Both the position numbers and the translations under genes were made by a program. A DNA stretch of 64,000 bases, from positions 35,418 through 99,417 of the forward strand of contig NZ_JAVREH010000013.1 in the NCBI RefSeq assembly GCF_031845305.1. The letters run 5' to 3'. Origin of the DNA: Jatrophihabitans_A lederbergiae. Its GTDB lineage: Bacteria > Actinomycetota > Actinomycetes > Mycobacteriales > Jatrophihabitantaceae. Shown here in pieces: positions 1 to 9,259 of this stretch (position 1 is its first letter; each line of letters opens with the position of its first letter). The notes under the pieces are model-generated. The model was not told the DNA's origin. It did not search any database and was given only the letters and a program-made list of their open reading frames with translations.

Positions 1-327
1 GAGTAGCAGAGCCATGGTCAGCCGCTGGGCCAGCGCCGTGCCCGACGGCGCGGCGACCGCCCTCGGCACTACCACGCCCGAGGCGTTGCGCTCCCACGCC
101 AGGTGCAACGCGGCCGCCAGGGACCAACCACCCGTCGCTACCTCGGCATGCAGGACTACCAGGGAGTGCGGGGTGCAGCGGCGTAACCGGTCGAACGTCT
201 CGGCGAGGATCACCTGCTCCACCCGCCGGGACGGGTCGGGTAGTTGAACCGTTTTCGCCGACGCGAGCGGATCGACCCGGATCAGCTCCGAGAGCAGGAT
301 GGGAAGGGTGGACGGGCGCGGTTTCAT
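1..327 (-). CDS. PucR-like transcriptional regulator, N-terminal part (runs off the left edge)
   Basis: Reading leftward from an ATG at 327, the frame stays open for 109 codons to the window edge. The ATG is preceded by GAGGAG about 6 nt upstream. The N-terminus (LLSELIRVDPLASAKTV, then V-E-Q-V-I-L-A-E-T and S-L-V-V-L) resembles the N-terminal domain of PucR-type purine/hydantoin catabolism regulators. The DNA-binding C-terminus lies outside the window. It starts 10 nt after the DUF917 gene on the same strand, so it is probably the last gene of the hydantoinase/ABC operon and may regulate it. Family assignment rests on a short N-terminal match. Confidence 0.6.
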   Translation of the reverse strand, partial: MKPRPSTLPILLSELIRVDPLASAKTVQLPDPSRRVEQVILAETFDRLRRCTPHSLVVLHAEVATGGWSLAAALHLAWERNASGVVVPRAVAAPSGTALAQRLTMALLL

Positions 328-337
328 CGGAGGCTCC

Positions 338-1453
338 TCACCGCCGCCTCGGATGGTCCAGATGGATGCCGTGGGAACTGAGGCCCACCATGGCCAGGCC
401 CTCAGGGGAGTACCAGACCGCATCGGCGCGCGTGACCAGCACGTCGAGAAGGTCGCCCGGCTCGAGGCTGTCCAGGGTCGCAAGCTCACCGCGCGAGACA
501 TCCACCAGACACAACAGGTCCGGCGCGGCCGCGACCAGCGAACCATCGGCAAAGACCGCGACGATCTCGCTGCGAAGTTCGATCCGAAGTTGCCTGCCCC
601 GACCGCCGATCTCGTCTATCACCAGGCTGGACGGGTGCGCGGGCATGGTGAGATCGGTGGGCCGGCTCAGGTGTTCCAGCTCGACGATCCGCCCGCGACC
701 GATCCGCCGGCAGCCGGTGATAGCCGCCAGACGGGTCACGAGCAAGTCGGGGTCGGTGCGCTCCAGCAGCAAGCGTCCGACATTGATCAGCCGCGACACC
801 GTGCCAGGCAGGGCCGCGCGCCGCAGCACTCCAGCTGTGGTGGGGTAGGCCGCCAGTGCCGCCCAGCCGCCAAGGATGTCGACGTTCGCGCGTAGCAGCC
901 GGTCGGCCCGCGGCCCGGTCGGCACGTCGATCAGCACGCTCTCGCCGGTTGGGCCCTGCGCCACCATCGGCGCCGGTGAAACGCCGGCCAGGTGCATCGC
1001 GGTCTGGTGGATCAGGGCGTAGGTACGTCCCATCCCGTCCGCATCCAGCAACGGCACCCCCAGCTGGGACGCGGCAACCACGGGCACCAGGGCGCTGACG
1101 GTCGCGGCGGCCAATGGGTATACCGCACCGAAACTCACCTGTTGCAATCGCTCGATGTGCTGTACGGCACGGGCGAACTCGTCCCCGGACGGTGGCACGT
1201 CAGCGAGTGCGGAGCCTGAGCCCACCACGCAGAGCGAGACGCAGGGCGTGTCCGGATCGATCGACTCCGGCCGTCGTAGCACCACTGGGCCGTTGCGGTT
1301 CAGCAGTCCGGTGAGCCATGCCGTGAGCGATGACTTGCTCGCATCCCCCACTGCCGGTGAGTAAAACCTTGCTCCCTCGTACAGCGCGGTCACGTCCGCC
1401 GCGGCTATCGAGGCGATAGCGCCGACGTAGCCCGAGGCCGCTGCGGGTCTCAC
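338..1453 (-). CDS. DUF917 (S-methyl-thiohydantoin desulfurase-like) domain protein
   Basis: This 371-residue protein looks like the DUF917/S-Me-THD family, which is found in hydantoin and oxoproline catabolic clusters next to HyuA homologues. Visible features are the N-terminal region G-Y-V-G-A-I-A-S-I, a central D-A-D-G-M-G-R (residues about 137-143), typical of the family, and a C-terminal beta-rich half. Its GTG start overlaps the stop of the upstream HyuA-like gene by 4 nt (GTGA), so the two are translationally coupled and may form a complex. The substrate is unknown. The family assignment is fairly secure; the chemistry is inferred from relatives. Confidence 0.75.
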   Translation of the reverse strand: MRPAAASGYVGAIASIAAADVTALYEGARFYSPAVGDASKSSLTAWLTGLLNRNGPVVLRRPESIDPDTPCVSLCVVGSGSALADVPPSGDEFARAVQHIERLQQVSFGAVYPLAAATVSALVPVVAASQLGVPLLDADGMGRTYALIHQTAMHLAGVSPAPMVAQGPTGESVLIDVPTGPRADRLLRANVDILGGWAALAAYPTTAGVLRRAALPGTVSRLINVGRLLLERTDPDLLVTRLAAITGCRRIGRGRIVELEHLSRPTDLTMPAHPSSLVIDEIGGRGRQLRIELRSEIVAVFADGSLVAAAPDLLCLVDVSRGELATLDSLEPGDLLDVLVTRADAVWYSPEGLAMVGLSSHGIHLDHPRRR

Positions 1454-2763
1454 GGCGACACCGGTTCCCGGATGGCCGCGCGGCCGGCTTCGGTGTCGGG
1501 CGCACCAGCCACCCGCACTCGGACCCGCACCATGCCGGACGGGCTATACGGAACGGCCACCGTCGAGACCTCGGCGATATAGGTCGACCCGGGCGCGGCT
1601 CCGTTGGCCATCACGATTGCGGTCGCGCGCTGCTCGGCGTCCTGGCGCACCCGCTCGAGTTGGGGCGCCGAGCGGATGAAAGCCACTTCATCCAGCCAGG
1701 ACGTCGGCTGGCTCACCGCAGCGCCGGTGCAAGCCAGCTCTGCCGCATCGCGATCGGTCAGCACCACCGGTACGTCAGTTACCCGACGCAGCTCTCCGTC
1801 CTCGGGCGACGGCCCAGGGTCAGGCGCGAGTACCGCGGTGGGCACCACGAGTTCGGTGCCGATGCCGGCAAGCTCACCGGAACGCACCACAACCAGGCCA
1901 CGACGTACATCTCCGGCGACCTGGCCGCTCGGGCGTGGCAGCAGGATGCGGCAATCTAGGATGCCTTTGAGATACGCGGCCCCGCGCAACTGCAGGGCAT
2001 CGTCGGCGCCGAGAGCGACGACGGGCAGTGCCCGAACCTGCGCCGGTGTGCTGTAGCCACCGTCACCGCGGGCCACCCGCAAGGAGGCCTTCGGCGCCGA
2101 GCGAGCCAGCGCGCGCTCACATCGCCGCAGCAGGCGGTCGGTGAGCGCTGCGAGCGCGCAGTCAAGAGTCACCGTGGCCTCGCGGGCGACCAGTCCCTGA
2201 CCGCCGAAACCGCTGGCGGCCGAGATTCTGGCGTCCGGTAAGGCAGCTTGGACCGCGTCGGCGACGTCACGCTCGTGCTGCGGCTGAGCCTGCGAGCCGG
2301 CACCGACGATGGCTACGCGGGTAATGGCGGCGGCCTGTAGCTCCCGGCAGAGTTCAACCACACCGGTCACGTCGAGCGGACACAATTCGTTGCCGAGCAG
2401 ATCGTGGCCGCCGGCGACCGTGAACCGCCGCGCGATCAACCGCTCGACCAGCTCGGCCGGCGACCGGGCCAGGGCTGGATCGCTCGCTGCTCGCGGAACA
2501 ATCCGGATCACCATGACGAGTGGCACATCCGGCAGCGGCTGCACCACGGCCGCCAGCAGCACCTGCGAGATATCGACCGTCACTGCTTCGAGCGCACCCG
2601 GCGCGGCGCGGACGACCGCCGCGAGCAGCTCGTCTATCGCGTGCGGCCCTGCCGCGACCGGCGGAAGAGGACGAACGTCCCCGCCCTGGATCACCACCGC
2701 GTCGCAACGATGGTGCCGCAAGCTGATTCCCGCGTACACGGGTTCTCCGACTGGGGGCGACAT
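1450..2763 (-). CDS. Hydantoinase/oxoprolinase N-terminal-type protein (short HyuA-like)
   Basis: About 437 residues from the ATG at 2763. The N-terminal stretch P-V-Y-A-G-I-S-L and the later A-I-V-G-A-G-S-Q-A-Q-P-Q-H-E-R-D-V segment fit the hydantoinase A/oxoprolinase N-terminal fold, an actin-like ATPase subunit. It is much shorter than a full HyuA (about 680 residues; compare 7205-9253). It is the usual partner of DUF917 proteins. The start is uncertain: no clear Shine-Dalgarno precedes 2763, and an in-frame start at 2826 would overlap the permease gene by 44 nt. It lies between the ABC permease and DUF917 on the same strand and is inferred to act on the imported compound. Confidence 0.7.
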   Translation of the reverse strand: MSPPVGEPVYAGISLRHHRCDAVVIQGGDVRPLPPVAAGPHAIDELLAAVVRAAPGALEAVTVDISQVLLAAVVQPLPDVPLVMVIRIVPRAASDPALARSPAELVERLIARRFTVAGGHDLLGNELCPLDVTGVVELCRELQAAAITRVAIVGAGSQAQPQHERDVADAVQAALPDARISAASGFGGQGLVAREATVTLDCALAALTDRLLRRCERALARSAPKASLRVARGDGGYSTPAQVRALPVVALGADDALQLRGAAYLKGILDCRILLPRPSGQVAGDVRRGLVVVRSGELAGIGTELVVPTAVLAPDPGPSPEDGELRRVTDVPVVLTDRDAAELACTGAAVSQPTSWLDEVAFIRSAPQLERVRQDAEQRATAIVMANGAAPGSTYIAEVSTVAVPYSPSGMVRVRVRVAGAPDTEAGRAAIREPVSP

Positions 2764-2782
2764 TCGAGAAGGGTATGCGTGG

Positions 2783-3784
2783 CTAGCGAGCCCGCTTGCG
2801 CAGCCACCGATCGACGCCGACGGCAAACAGGATCAAGCACCCCTGCACGACCTGCTGGTAGGTGGTGTTCCAGCCCAGCAGGTTGAATCCGTTGCCGATC
2901 AGCGTCAGCAACAATGCCCCCACAACCCCACGCCAGATCGCGCCCTCGCCGCCGACAATGCTGGTGCCGCCGATGACAGCAGCCGCAATCGCCGACAGCT
3001 CCAACCCGGTCGCCATGCTCGACTGTGCCGAGCCGGCACGCGAGGCGAGGATGAGACCGGCCAGCGCCGAGCACATCCCGCTGACCACGTATACGGCGAC
3101 GTGGATTTGGCCCACCCTGATGCCGGAAAGGCGAGCAGCCTCGGAGTTGCCGCCGACCGCGTACACGCGCCGGCCGAAGGTGGTCGCCGAGACAACGATC
3201 CCGATGACGGCGACGACGATGATGAACAGGATGGTCGCGGATGTGAGGTTGAACAGCGACGGCCAGGTCAGGACGCCGAAGTCGGTCCCTTGGCTGCTCA
3301 GCGGGTACACGATCGCACCCGCGGTGAGGACGACGGCCAGGCCGCGGTAGATGATGCTGGTCGCAAGGGTGGCGATGAAGGAGTTGACCCCGCTGCGCAC
3401 CACGATGGTTCCGGTGATCAGTCCCAGCACGGCGCCCGCGAGGACGGCTGTTCCGAATCCGAGCGGAACACCGACCGCCCGGACCGCCTTGACCCCGATG
3501 ATCGCCGAGAGCGCCAGTGTCGCGCTCGCGGTGAGGTCGAAAACTCCGCTGAGGATACATACCGTCGCGCCGGCCGCGAGCAGACCGATGACCGCGCACT
3601 GATCCAGCAGGTTGACCATGTTGGCCGTGGTGAGGAAGGTGTCGGTGCTCAAAGACAGCGCGACAACGATCGCGACGGCCGCGACGACAATGCCGTAATC
3701 GCGAACGCGGAAGGCGCGGCGCACGCTGGCGTCCGGGTCGGCATGCGGCGCGGCGCTGGTCTTCTTGGCAGCGTCGATGGTCAC
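2783..3784 (-). CDS. Rbs-type ABC transporter permease
   Basis: This is a 333-residue polytopic protein of the BPD_transp_2 (RbsC/XylH) family. Hydrophobic helices cover most of residues 25-325, and the conserved cytoplasmic loop A-V-G-G-N-S-E-A-A-R-L-S-G-I (about 210-223), which contacts the ATPase, is present. The start codon overlaps the stop of the ATPase gene by 4 nt. The family usually imports pentoses or other small polar molecules. Lying between a binding protein/ATPase pair and hydantoinase-type genes, it probably imports a cyclic amide or related compound instead. Length is normal for the family. Confidence 0.9.
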   Translation of the reverse strand: MTIDAAKKTSAAPHADPDASVRRAFRVRDYGIVVAAVAIVVALSLSTDTFLTTANMVNLLDQCAVIGLLAAGATVCILSGVFDLTASATLALSAIIGVKAVRAVGVPLGFGTAVLAGAVLGLITGTIVVRSGVNSFIATLATSIIYRGLAVVLTAGAIVYPLSSQGTDFGVLTWPSLFNLTSATILFIIVVAVIGIVVSATTFGRRVYAVGGNSEAARLSGIRVGQIHVAVYVVSGMCSALAGLILASRAGSAQSSMATGLELSAIAAAVIGGTSIVGGEGAIWRGVVGALLLTLIGNGFNLLGWNTTYQQVVQGCLILFAVGVDRWLRKRAR

Positions 3785-5295
3785 GTGATTTCTCCTTCGT
3801 CTCCAAACGCAGCGGCGATGACGACTTCGCGCGGCGTGCCGCGGGGGAAGTCGCCGACCGCACGCCCGTGCCGCAGCACGAGCACTCGGTGCGAGAGCCC
3901 GAGCAGCTCTTCGATCTCGGAAGACACGCAGATGACGGCCATTCCCTCAGCTGCGAGCCCGGTGATGAGGTGGTGGATCTGTGCTTTGGCCGCGACGTCT
4001 ACGCCACGGGTCGGCTCATCGATCAGCAGCACCCGCGGCGAACGCAGCAGCCACTTGGCGAACAGAGCCTTTTGCTGGTTACCACCTGACAGCGTCTCGA
4101 CAGGGGCATCCTTGCGCGCGACCCGGATGTCCACCGCGCGGGAGACATTGTCGACGGCTGTACGTTCGGCTGCTCGGTGCACGAAGGGTCCCCGTCGTCG
4201 CTCACCGAGCGAGGCCAATGCGACGTTGTCCTGTACGGAGCGGGCCATCACCAAGCCCTGTTCCTTGCGCGACTCCGGCACCAACGCCACGCCGGCCGAC
4301 ATGCTGCGACGCGGGCTCATCGAAGTGATCGTCGTGCCATCGACCTCGATGACGCCATCGACGGCCTTGTCGGCGCCGAACAGCAGCCGCAGCGTCTCGG
4401 TGCGGCCACTGCCCACGAGACCGGCAATGCCGAGGATCTCGCCGGCGCGAACGGTGAGATCGACATCGTGCACCAGCCCCCTGCGCAGACCGCTGGCAGA
4501 CAGCCGCACCGGCGCGTCCGGCGGCACCGGCGCCGGTTCGGGGTACAGCATGTCGACCTCACGTCCGACCATGTGCCGCACCAGCGAACCCGGCGTGTGG
4601 TTGGCAACGTCGTCGCTCAGGACGAGCGAGCCGTCCCGCAGGACGGTGACCCGGTCGGCGACCCCGAGCACCTCGTCCAGGAAGTGGGATACCAGGATCA
4701 CCGTTGTCCCATTGGCGGAAAGTCGGCGGATGAGTTCGAGCAGGTTCGCTTTCTCATGCTCGGCCAGCACGGCGGTGGGCTCGTCCAGCGCCAACACGCG
4801 TGCGCCGCGACCCAGCGAACGCAGGATTTCGACCTGCTGTTGGGTTCCGATGGGCAGCCGGTCGACCCGCTCGCGTGGATCGACATCGAAGCCGGTGAAC
4901 TCGATGAGTTCATCGAATCTGCGGCGGTCCGCCCGGGCTTGGCGGAATCCCAGACGATTCGCCCATCGCGCGAGAAAGACGTTCTCGAGTACCGACAACA
5001 CCGGCACCAACGCCCCCTCTTGGGAGATAAGGCTGACGCCATGGGCGATTGCGTCACGCGGATTGCCGACGCTCACCGGCGCGCCGTCGAAGTGTAGGGA
5101 GCCGGTGTCGGCGCGAATCGCGCCGCCCAGAATCTTGAGCAGGGTGCTTTTGCCTGCGCCGTTCTCCCCCACGAGGCTGTGCACCTCGCCCGGGGCGATG
5201 TCCAGGTCGACGTCGCGAAGCACCGACACGCCGCTGTAGCGCTTGCCGACTCCGCGTACGGCCACCGCCGGCGCTCGGTTACCGGTACGTGTCAT
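3781..5295 (-). CDS. Rbs-type ABC transporter ATP-binding protein (two ABC domains)
   Basis: This 504-residue protein carries two tandem nucleotide-binding domains, as in RbsA/XylG/MglA. The first has a canonical Walker A (VGENGAGKSTLLKILGG). The second has the degenerate form usual for the family (GLVGSGRTETLRLLFG), with signature L-S-G-G-N-Q-Q-K and Walker B D-E-P-T-R-G-V-D. The ATG at 5295 is chosen because an ACTGGAGGA site lies just upstream and the alignable part starts there. Longer in-frame starts would overlap the binding-protein gene. It powers import with the permease (2783-3784) and binding protein (5369-6400). Confidence 0.92.
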   Translation of the reverse strand: MTRTGNRAPAVAVRGVGKRYSGVSVLRDVDLDIAPGEVHSLVGENGAGKSTLLKILGGAIRADTGSLHFDGAPVSVGNPRDAIAHGVSLISQEGALVPVLSVLENVFLARWANRLGFRQARADRRRFDELIEFTGFDVDPRERVDRLPIGTQQQVEILRSLGRGARVLALDEPTAVLAEHEKANLLELIRRLSANGTTVILVSHFLDEVLGVADRVTVLRDGSLVLSDDVANHTPGSLVRHMVGREVDMLYPEPAPVPPDAPVRLSASGLRRGLVHDVDLTVRAGEILGIAGLVGSGRTETLRLLFGADKAVDGVIEVDGTTITSMSPRRSMSAGVALVPESRKEQGLVMARSVQDNVALASLGERRRGPFVHRAAERTAVDNVSRAVDIRVARKDAPVETLSGGNQQKALFAKWLLRSPRVLLIDEPTRGVDVAAKAQIHHLITGLAAEGMAVICVSSEIEELLGLSHRVLVLRHGRAVGDFPRGTPREVVIAAAFGDEGEIT

Positions 5296-5368
5296 CGCGT
5301 CCTCCAGTCGGGCCCCGGTGTGAAGTGGAGCGGGGACGGCGTGCTGCACCGTCCCCGCTTCGGCTGTG

Positions 5369-6400
5369 TCAGTCCGAGTAGTCGGCGGTGACCCCGGCAA
5401 GCGTCTGCTTCGTGCCAAGGCAGGCGAACTTGGTCAGGTCGCAGGTGGCCATGGACGTCGGTACGTTCTTTCCGCGCGCCTTGTCCAGCCCAAGCTCGGC
5501 CGCCTTGGCGCCATCGGCCTTCTCAGGTACGTCATAAATCGCAAACCAGGCTCCGGAGTTCACCGCGGCAAAGGCCTGAGTCGAGCCGCCGTTGCCGATG
5601 AACTGAATCTTCTTGCCCTTGGCGAGCGGAGCCGCACCTTCCAACGCCTGCGACGAGCCGATCACCACGTTGACGCCGGGGTGCGCCTGCAACAGGTTCT
5701 GCATCGCCGTCCGGCCGCTGTCCTGGGTGTAACCGCCGACGAGGTTGGAGATCACCTCGGCGCCACCGGCTCGAAGATCGTCGACTGCTGCTTTGGTTCG
5801 GGCCGTGTCCAACGGGAAGTTGGCGAAGCCCTGTAGATAGGCCACCTGGCACTTGCTGACGTTTGCGGCCTTGCAGGCCTGGATCCCGAGCTTGGCCAGT
5901 CCCTTGCCGTTCACCGTGGGCGGATCGATGATGTTGATCGTGCCGGGCACCTGCGGCTCGGCGGTGTCGTAGCGGCCTCCGATGGGGGTGAACTCGGCGA
6001 CGACCGTGATGCCCGCGGCGATCGCCTGCTTGACCGGGTTCACCATGGCCGTCCCGTCGTTGGCCTGGATGATGACCACGTCGTAGCGCTTGGACGTCAC
6101 GGCGTCCTGCAGCTGGTTGACCTGGGTGGGGGCGTCGAAGTTCGCGTCCAGGAAGGTCGCCGACGCGTTGTGCGCCGCGGCGTATTCCTGAACTCCGGCC
6201 CAGCCTGCCTGCGCGAACGAGTTCGCCTTCGCGAACCCGAGGAAGCCGATGCTCAGTTTCTTGTCCTGCGATACTGACTTACTCGCGGATGCGGCGCCGG
6301 TGGTTCCGGCCGTGCCGGACGAAGGCTTGCTGCACGCTGCAGCCGTCAGCGTCAGGGCGGCGGTCGCACCGACCGCCAGAAGTCGAACAGCTCGTGTCAC
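5369..6400 (-). CDS. Periplasmic-binding-protein-like substrate-binding lipoprotein of the ABC importer
   Basis: This 343-residue protein has an N-terminal lipoprotein signal: a charged start, a hydrophobic stretch A-V-G-A-T-A-A-L-T-L and a weak lipobox T-A-A-A-C with Cys at residue 23. A Ser/Thr/Gly linker follows. The mature part (K-L-S-I-G-F-L-G-F-A onward) is a Peripla_BP_4 sugar-type binding fold with Q-A-N-D-G-T-A-M-V near the first hinge. It is the first transporter gene of the leftward operon, 73 nt before the ATPase start. It captures the substrate outside the membrane. The ligand cannot be told from the sequence. Confidence 0.88.
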   Translation of the reverse strand: MTRAVRLLAVGATAALTLTAAACSKPSSGTAGTTGAASASKSVSQDKKLSIGFLGFAKANSFAQAGWAGVQEYAAAHNASATFLDANFDAPTQVNQLQDAVTSKRYDVVIIQANDGTAMVNPVKQAIAAGITVVAEFTPIGGRYDTAEPQVPGTINIIDPPTVNGKGLAKLGIQACKAANVSKCQVAYLQGFANFPLDTARTKAAVDDLRAGGAEVISNLVGGYTQDSGRTAMQNLLQAHPGVNVVIGSSQALEGAAPLAKGKKIQFIGNGGSTQAFAAVNSGAWFAIYDVPEKADGAKAAELGLDKARGKNVPTSMATCDLTKFACLGTKQTLAGVTADYSD

Positions 6401-6449
6401 GGGTACTCCTCAGACATTAGGAATGGCGGGAAGTCGTGGGTGGACATAC

Positions 6450-6764
6450 TCACCGCGCGGTCACGAACTGATAAATTGCGCCAACAATCGGTTCGCTCCA
6501 CTCGGTGTCCAGCAGGGTGGCGAGCTGCCGGGACACAGCAGCGCGCCAGGGATCATCGATCCACCGCTGGTAGTCCGCTGGCCCGTCCCAGTCGGCGATG
6601 ACCAGGTGGGTGGCGGAAGTGCCACTGATGGACCGCATCAGAACGGCGTCTCGGCAACCGGTGAACTGCCGGGCACGCGTCAGGACCCCCTTCTCGTCAT
6701 AGAACTCTTCGAGCGCACGGCCCTGTCCGGTCGCCGCACGAAGGGTGAGGACACTGCGGATCAC
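6450..6764 (-). CDS. Small antibiotic-biosynthesis-monooxygenase (ABM) fold protein
   Basis: 104 residues from a GTG at 6764, with GAGGGGAGCG as ribosome binding site. The short alpha/beta ferredoxin-like pattern fits dimeric ABM/EthD-like proteins: V-I-R-S-V-L-T-L at the start, G-C-R-D-A-V-L-M-R in the middle, and H-L-V-I-A-D-W-D-G-P-A-D-Y-Q-R-W. It is the first gene of the leftward operon and is divergent from hyuA. It may oxidise, isomerise or simply bind an intermediate. Upstream in-frame extensions lack homology-like sequence and were not used. Confidence 0.7.
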   Translation of the reverse strand: MIRSVLTLRAATGQGRALEEFYDEKGVLTRARQFTGCRDAVLMRSISGTSATHLVIADWDGPADYQRWIDDPWRAAVSRQLATLLDTEWSEPIVGAIYQFVTAR

Positions 6765-7204
6765 TGGCGCTCCCCTCGTTCTAGCTGGTCGATTGCGAAA
6801 TGCTGTCGTCGTGAACGACGGCGCGAATGTGCGCCGAGCACAGCCTCCGGCGAGCTCGATGTGCAGCGTTCCGGCATGCCGGATTCGTTCCGCGCGGGAC
6901 TGAACCCGAGTCGGTTGACACCCTCGATACCGATGTGTCAGCGTACGAATGATTCGCCGTGCCAACCGGCGAGGATCAATCGGCTGACCGGCAACCGGCT
7001 CGTCATGCACCATCGTGACCGAGGGACAACGGCTTCTGGGTCGGCCTGCTGCACCAGCACGTCGCCGCGCCACGGAATGGTCCGTGCCGCACCCGGGTGT
7101 GCTGCGCATAAATCCCTCGAACTGCCGATGTCGGCACATCCGCCGCGATGGCCGCCTCGCTCCGTCGCACCCTGGCGTGCGCACGACGAATGAAAGGCGA
7201 ACCC
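6765..7204. promoter_or_regulatory. Divergent control region of the hydantoinase locus
   Basis: This 440-nt non-coding stretch separates the leftward ABM/ABC/DUF917 operon from rightward hyuAB. It contains an inverted repeat TGACAC (6916-6921) and GTGTCA (6935-6940), centred about 6928, which could be an operator, perhaps for the PucR-like regulator at the left edge. No convincing gene was seen inside it. The link between repeat and regulator is only inference. Confidence 0.4.
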
Positions 7205-9253
7205 ATGACCAGCAACAGCCGCATCGCGATCGATGTCGGCGGCACATTCACCGATGTCGTCGAACTCTCATCGGCCTCCGGCGAGCTACGTTTCGACAAA
7301 GTGCCCACGACGCCTTCCGCGCCGACCGCCGGCGTGATGGACGCCTTCGGCGTCACCGACTCGGAACTGCCGGACGTCACAATGTTCACGCACGGCACGA
7401 CCCTCGGGCTCAATGCGCTGCTCACCCGCACCGGCGCCCGCGCCGCCGTCATCGGCACCCTCGGCTTCCGCGACGTGTACCTGCTGGGCCGGACCGATCG
7501 TCGGACGAACTACGACATCACATACCGCCCGCGGCCGGCCCTGCTCGAGCGCTACGACACCTTCGAGGTGCCCGAACGCAGCCTGTTCGACGGCTCGGTG
7601 CACCAGCCGCTGGATGTCGAGGCTGCGCGCGTCGTGGCCAGTACCGTGGCCGAGCGCGGCTACGACTCGGTCGCGGTGGCGTTTCTGCATTCCTACGTCA
7701 ACCCGGCGCACGAACTGCGGATGCGCGAGATCCTGGCAGAGCTGGCACCGAACGTGGCAGTGACCCTCTCGCACGAGTTGTCCCGCGAGTACCGGGAATA
7801 CGAGCGGACCAGCACTGCCGTTCTGGACGCGTACGTCAAGCCGATCGTGCGTCGATACCTGGAGACGCTCGAGGGTGAGCTGGCCGCGGGTGGGTTCAGC
7901 GGACGGTTTCTGATGACGCGCTCGGGCGGTGGCGCGATGACCGCCCGTTCGGCGAGGGAGCAGCCCGTCAGCCTGATCCTCTCTGGGCCTGCCGGCGGAG
8001 TGATCGGTGCGGCGGCATTCTCCGAGCTGATCGGCGAGCAGAACCTCATCACCATCGATATGGGCGGAACCAGCCTCGACGCCTCGCTGATCGTCGGCGG
8101 CAAGCCGGTTCTGCACCAGGGCGCGGAGTTCGAGCAGTTGCCGATCAACACACCGTCGCTGTTCATCCACACCATCGGCGCGGGCGGTGGCTCGATCGCC
8201 TGGCTCGACGGGGCCGGAGCGCTCCAGGTCGGTCCGCAGAGTGCTGGCGCTGACCCCGGCCCGGCATCTTACGGCCGCGGCGGCACCATCCCTACCTTCA
8301 CCGACGCGGCCCTGGCGATCGGATATCTGGGCACCGCTACACCGCTCGGTGGAAGGCTCACGCTGGACGACAAGCTCGCGATTGCCGCGCTCGAACCGCT
8401 GGCGACCGAGGTGGGGCTGAGCGCCCTTGCGCTCGCGCGCGGCATCGTGCGTATCTCGACGACCAAGATCATGGGCGCGGTCCGCTCGATCACCGTCGAG
8501 ATCGGCCGGGATCCGAAGGACTTCGCGCTGCTGTCCTTCGGGGGTGGCGGCGGGCTGGTCGCCGTCGACGTCGCGCACGAGCTGGGTATCCCCACCGTGA
8601 TCGTGCCGCCGGGGCAGGGGGCATTCTCTGCCTTCGGCATGCTGATGGCCGATGTCCAGCACGACTTCTCGCGCACGACGGTCTTCCCGCTGGCCGCTCT
8701 GAACGCGGAACGGCTGGCAGACAGCTATGACCCGATGACAGCGCAAGCGCGTGAGCAGCTCGGGACCGAGGGCTTCGCCGAGGATGAGCAGGTCCTCACC
8801 CGCAGTGTGGACGTCCGTTACGCGGGCCAGGAGCACACCGTCACCGTGTTGGTGCCCGAAGGCATTGCCGACGTGGCGACCGCAGTCGAGGCCGCCTTCG
8901 CCGAACTGCACGAACGTCAGTACGGCCACACCATGGAGGACCCGATCGAGGTCACCACGATGCGGTTGCGTGCCACCGGAATCGTCGACAAGCCGAGCCT
9001 GCCGAAGATGGCATCACGCGGCTCCGGTGCACCCGAGCCGGACGGCGTCCGTTCGGTGTATCTCTCCGTCGACGAACCGACGGCGAGCTACCGGCTGTAC
9101 ACCCGTGAATCCCTGCTGGCCGGCGACAGGATTGCCGGCCCCGCAGTCATCTCCGAGCACACCGCCACGACCGTCATCCACGCCGCCGACCGACTTACGG
9201 TAGGCGAGCACGGCGAGATGATCATCACCGTCGGCAACGAGTGGAAGGCCTGA
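7205..9253 (+). CDS. hyuA: Hydantoinase/5-oxoprolinase subunit A
   Basis: A 682-residue HyuA-type protein starting at the ATG after AAAGGCGAACCC. It has the N-terminal phosphate-binding motif I-A-I-D-V-G-G-T-F-T-D-V-V, the central T-I-D-M-G-G-T-S-L-D-A-S of the hydantoinase A domain, and the F-G-G-G-G-G-L-V-A-V-D-V segment near residue 445. With HyuB it forms ATP-dependent enzymes that open a cyclic amide ring (N-methylhydantoin, 5-oxoproline) or carboxylate acetone-like compounds. It is followed by hyuB after 6 nt. Substrate specificity cannot be assigned. Length is normal. Confidence 0.9.
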   Translation: MTSNSRIAIDVGGTFTDVVELSSASGELRFDKVPTTPSAPTAGVMDAFGVTDSELPDVTMFTHGTTLGLNALLTRTGARAAVIGTLGFRDVYLLGRTDRRTNYDITYRPRPALLERYDTFEVPERSLFDGSVHQPLDVEAARVVASTVAERGYDSVAVAFLHSYVNPAHELRMREILAELAPNVAVTLSHELSREYREYERTSTAVLDAYVKPIVRRYLETLEGELAAGGFSGRFLMTRSGGGAMTARSAREQPVSLILSGPAGGVIGAAAFSELIGEQNLITIDMGGTSLDASLIVGGKPVLHQGAEFEQLPINTPSLFIHTIGAGGGSIAWLDGAGALQVGPQSAGADPGPASYGRGGTIPTFTDAALAIGYLGTATPLGGRLTLDDKLAIAALEPLATEVGLSALALARGIVRISTTKIMGAVRSITVEIGRDPKDFALLSFGGGGGLVAVDVAHELGIPTVIVPPGQGAFSAFGMLMADVQHDFSRTTVFPLAALNAERLADSYDPMTAQAREQLGTEGFAEDEQVLTRSVDVRYAGQEHTVTVLVPEGIADVATAVEAAFAELHERQYGHTMEDPIEVTTMRLRATGIVDKPSLPKMASRGSGAPEPDGVRSVYLSVDEPTASYRLYTRESLLAGDRIAGPAVISEHTATTVIHAADRLTVGEHGEMIITVGNEWKA

Positions 9254-9259
9254 GCACCG

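Noticed and set aside
2309..5239. 976-codon plus-strand open frame
   Set aside because: Antisense to the ABC importer and HyuA-like genes, low-complexity Ser/Thr/Arg composition, no domain; a high-G+C shadow frame.
7286..8929. 547-codon minus-strand open frame
   Set aside because: Lies entirely inside hyuA in another frame, with Asp/Arg/Gly-rich composition typical of a shadow.
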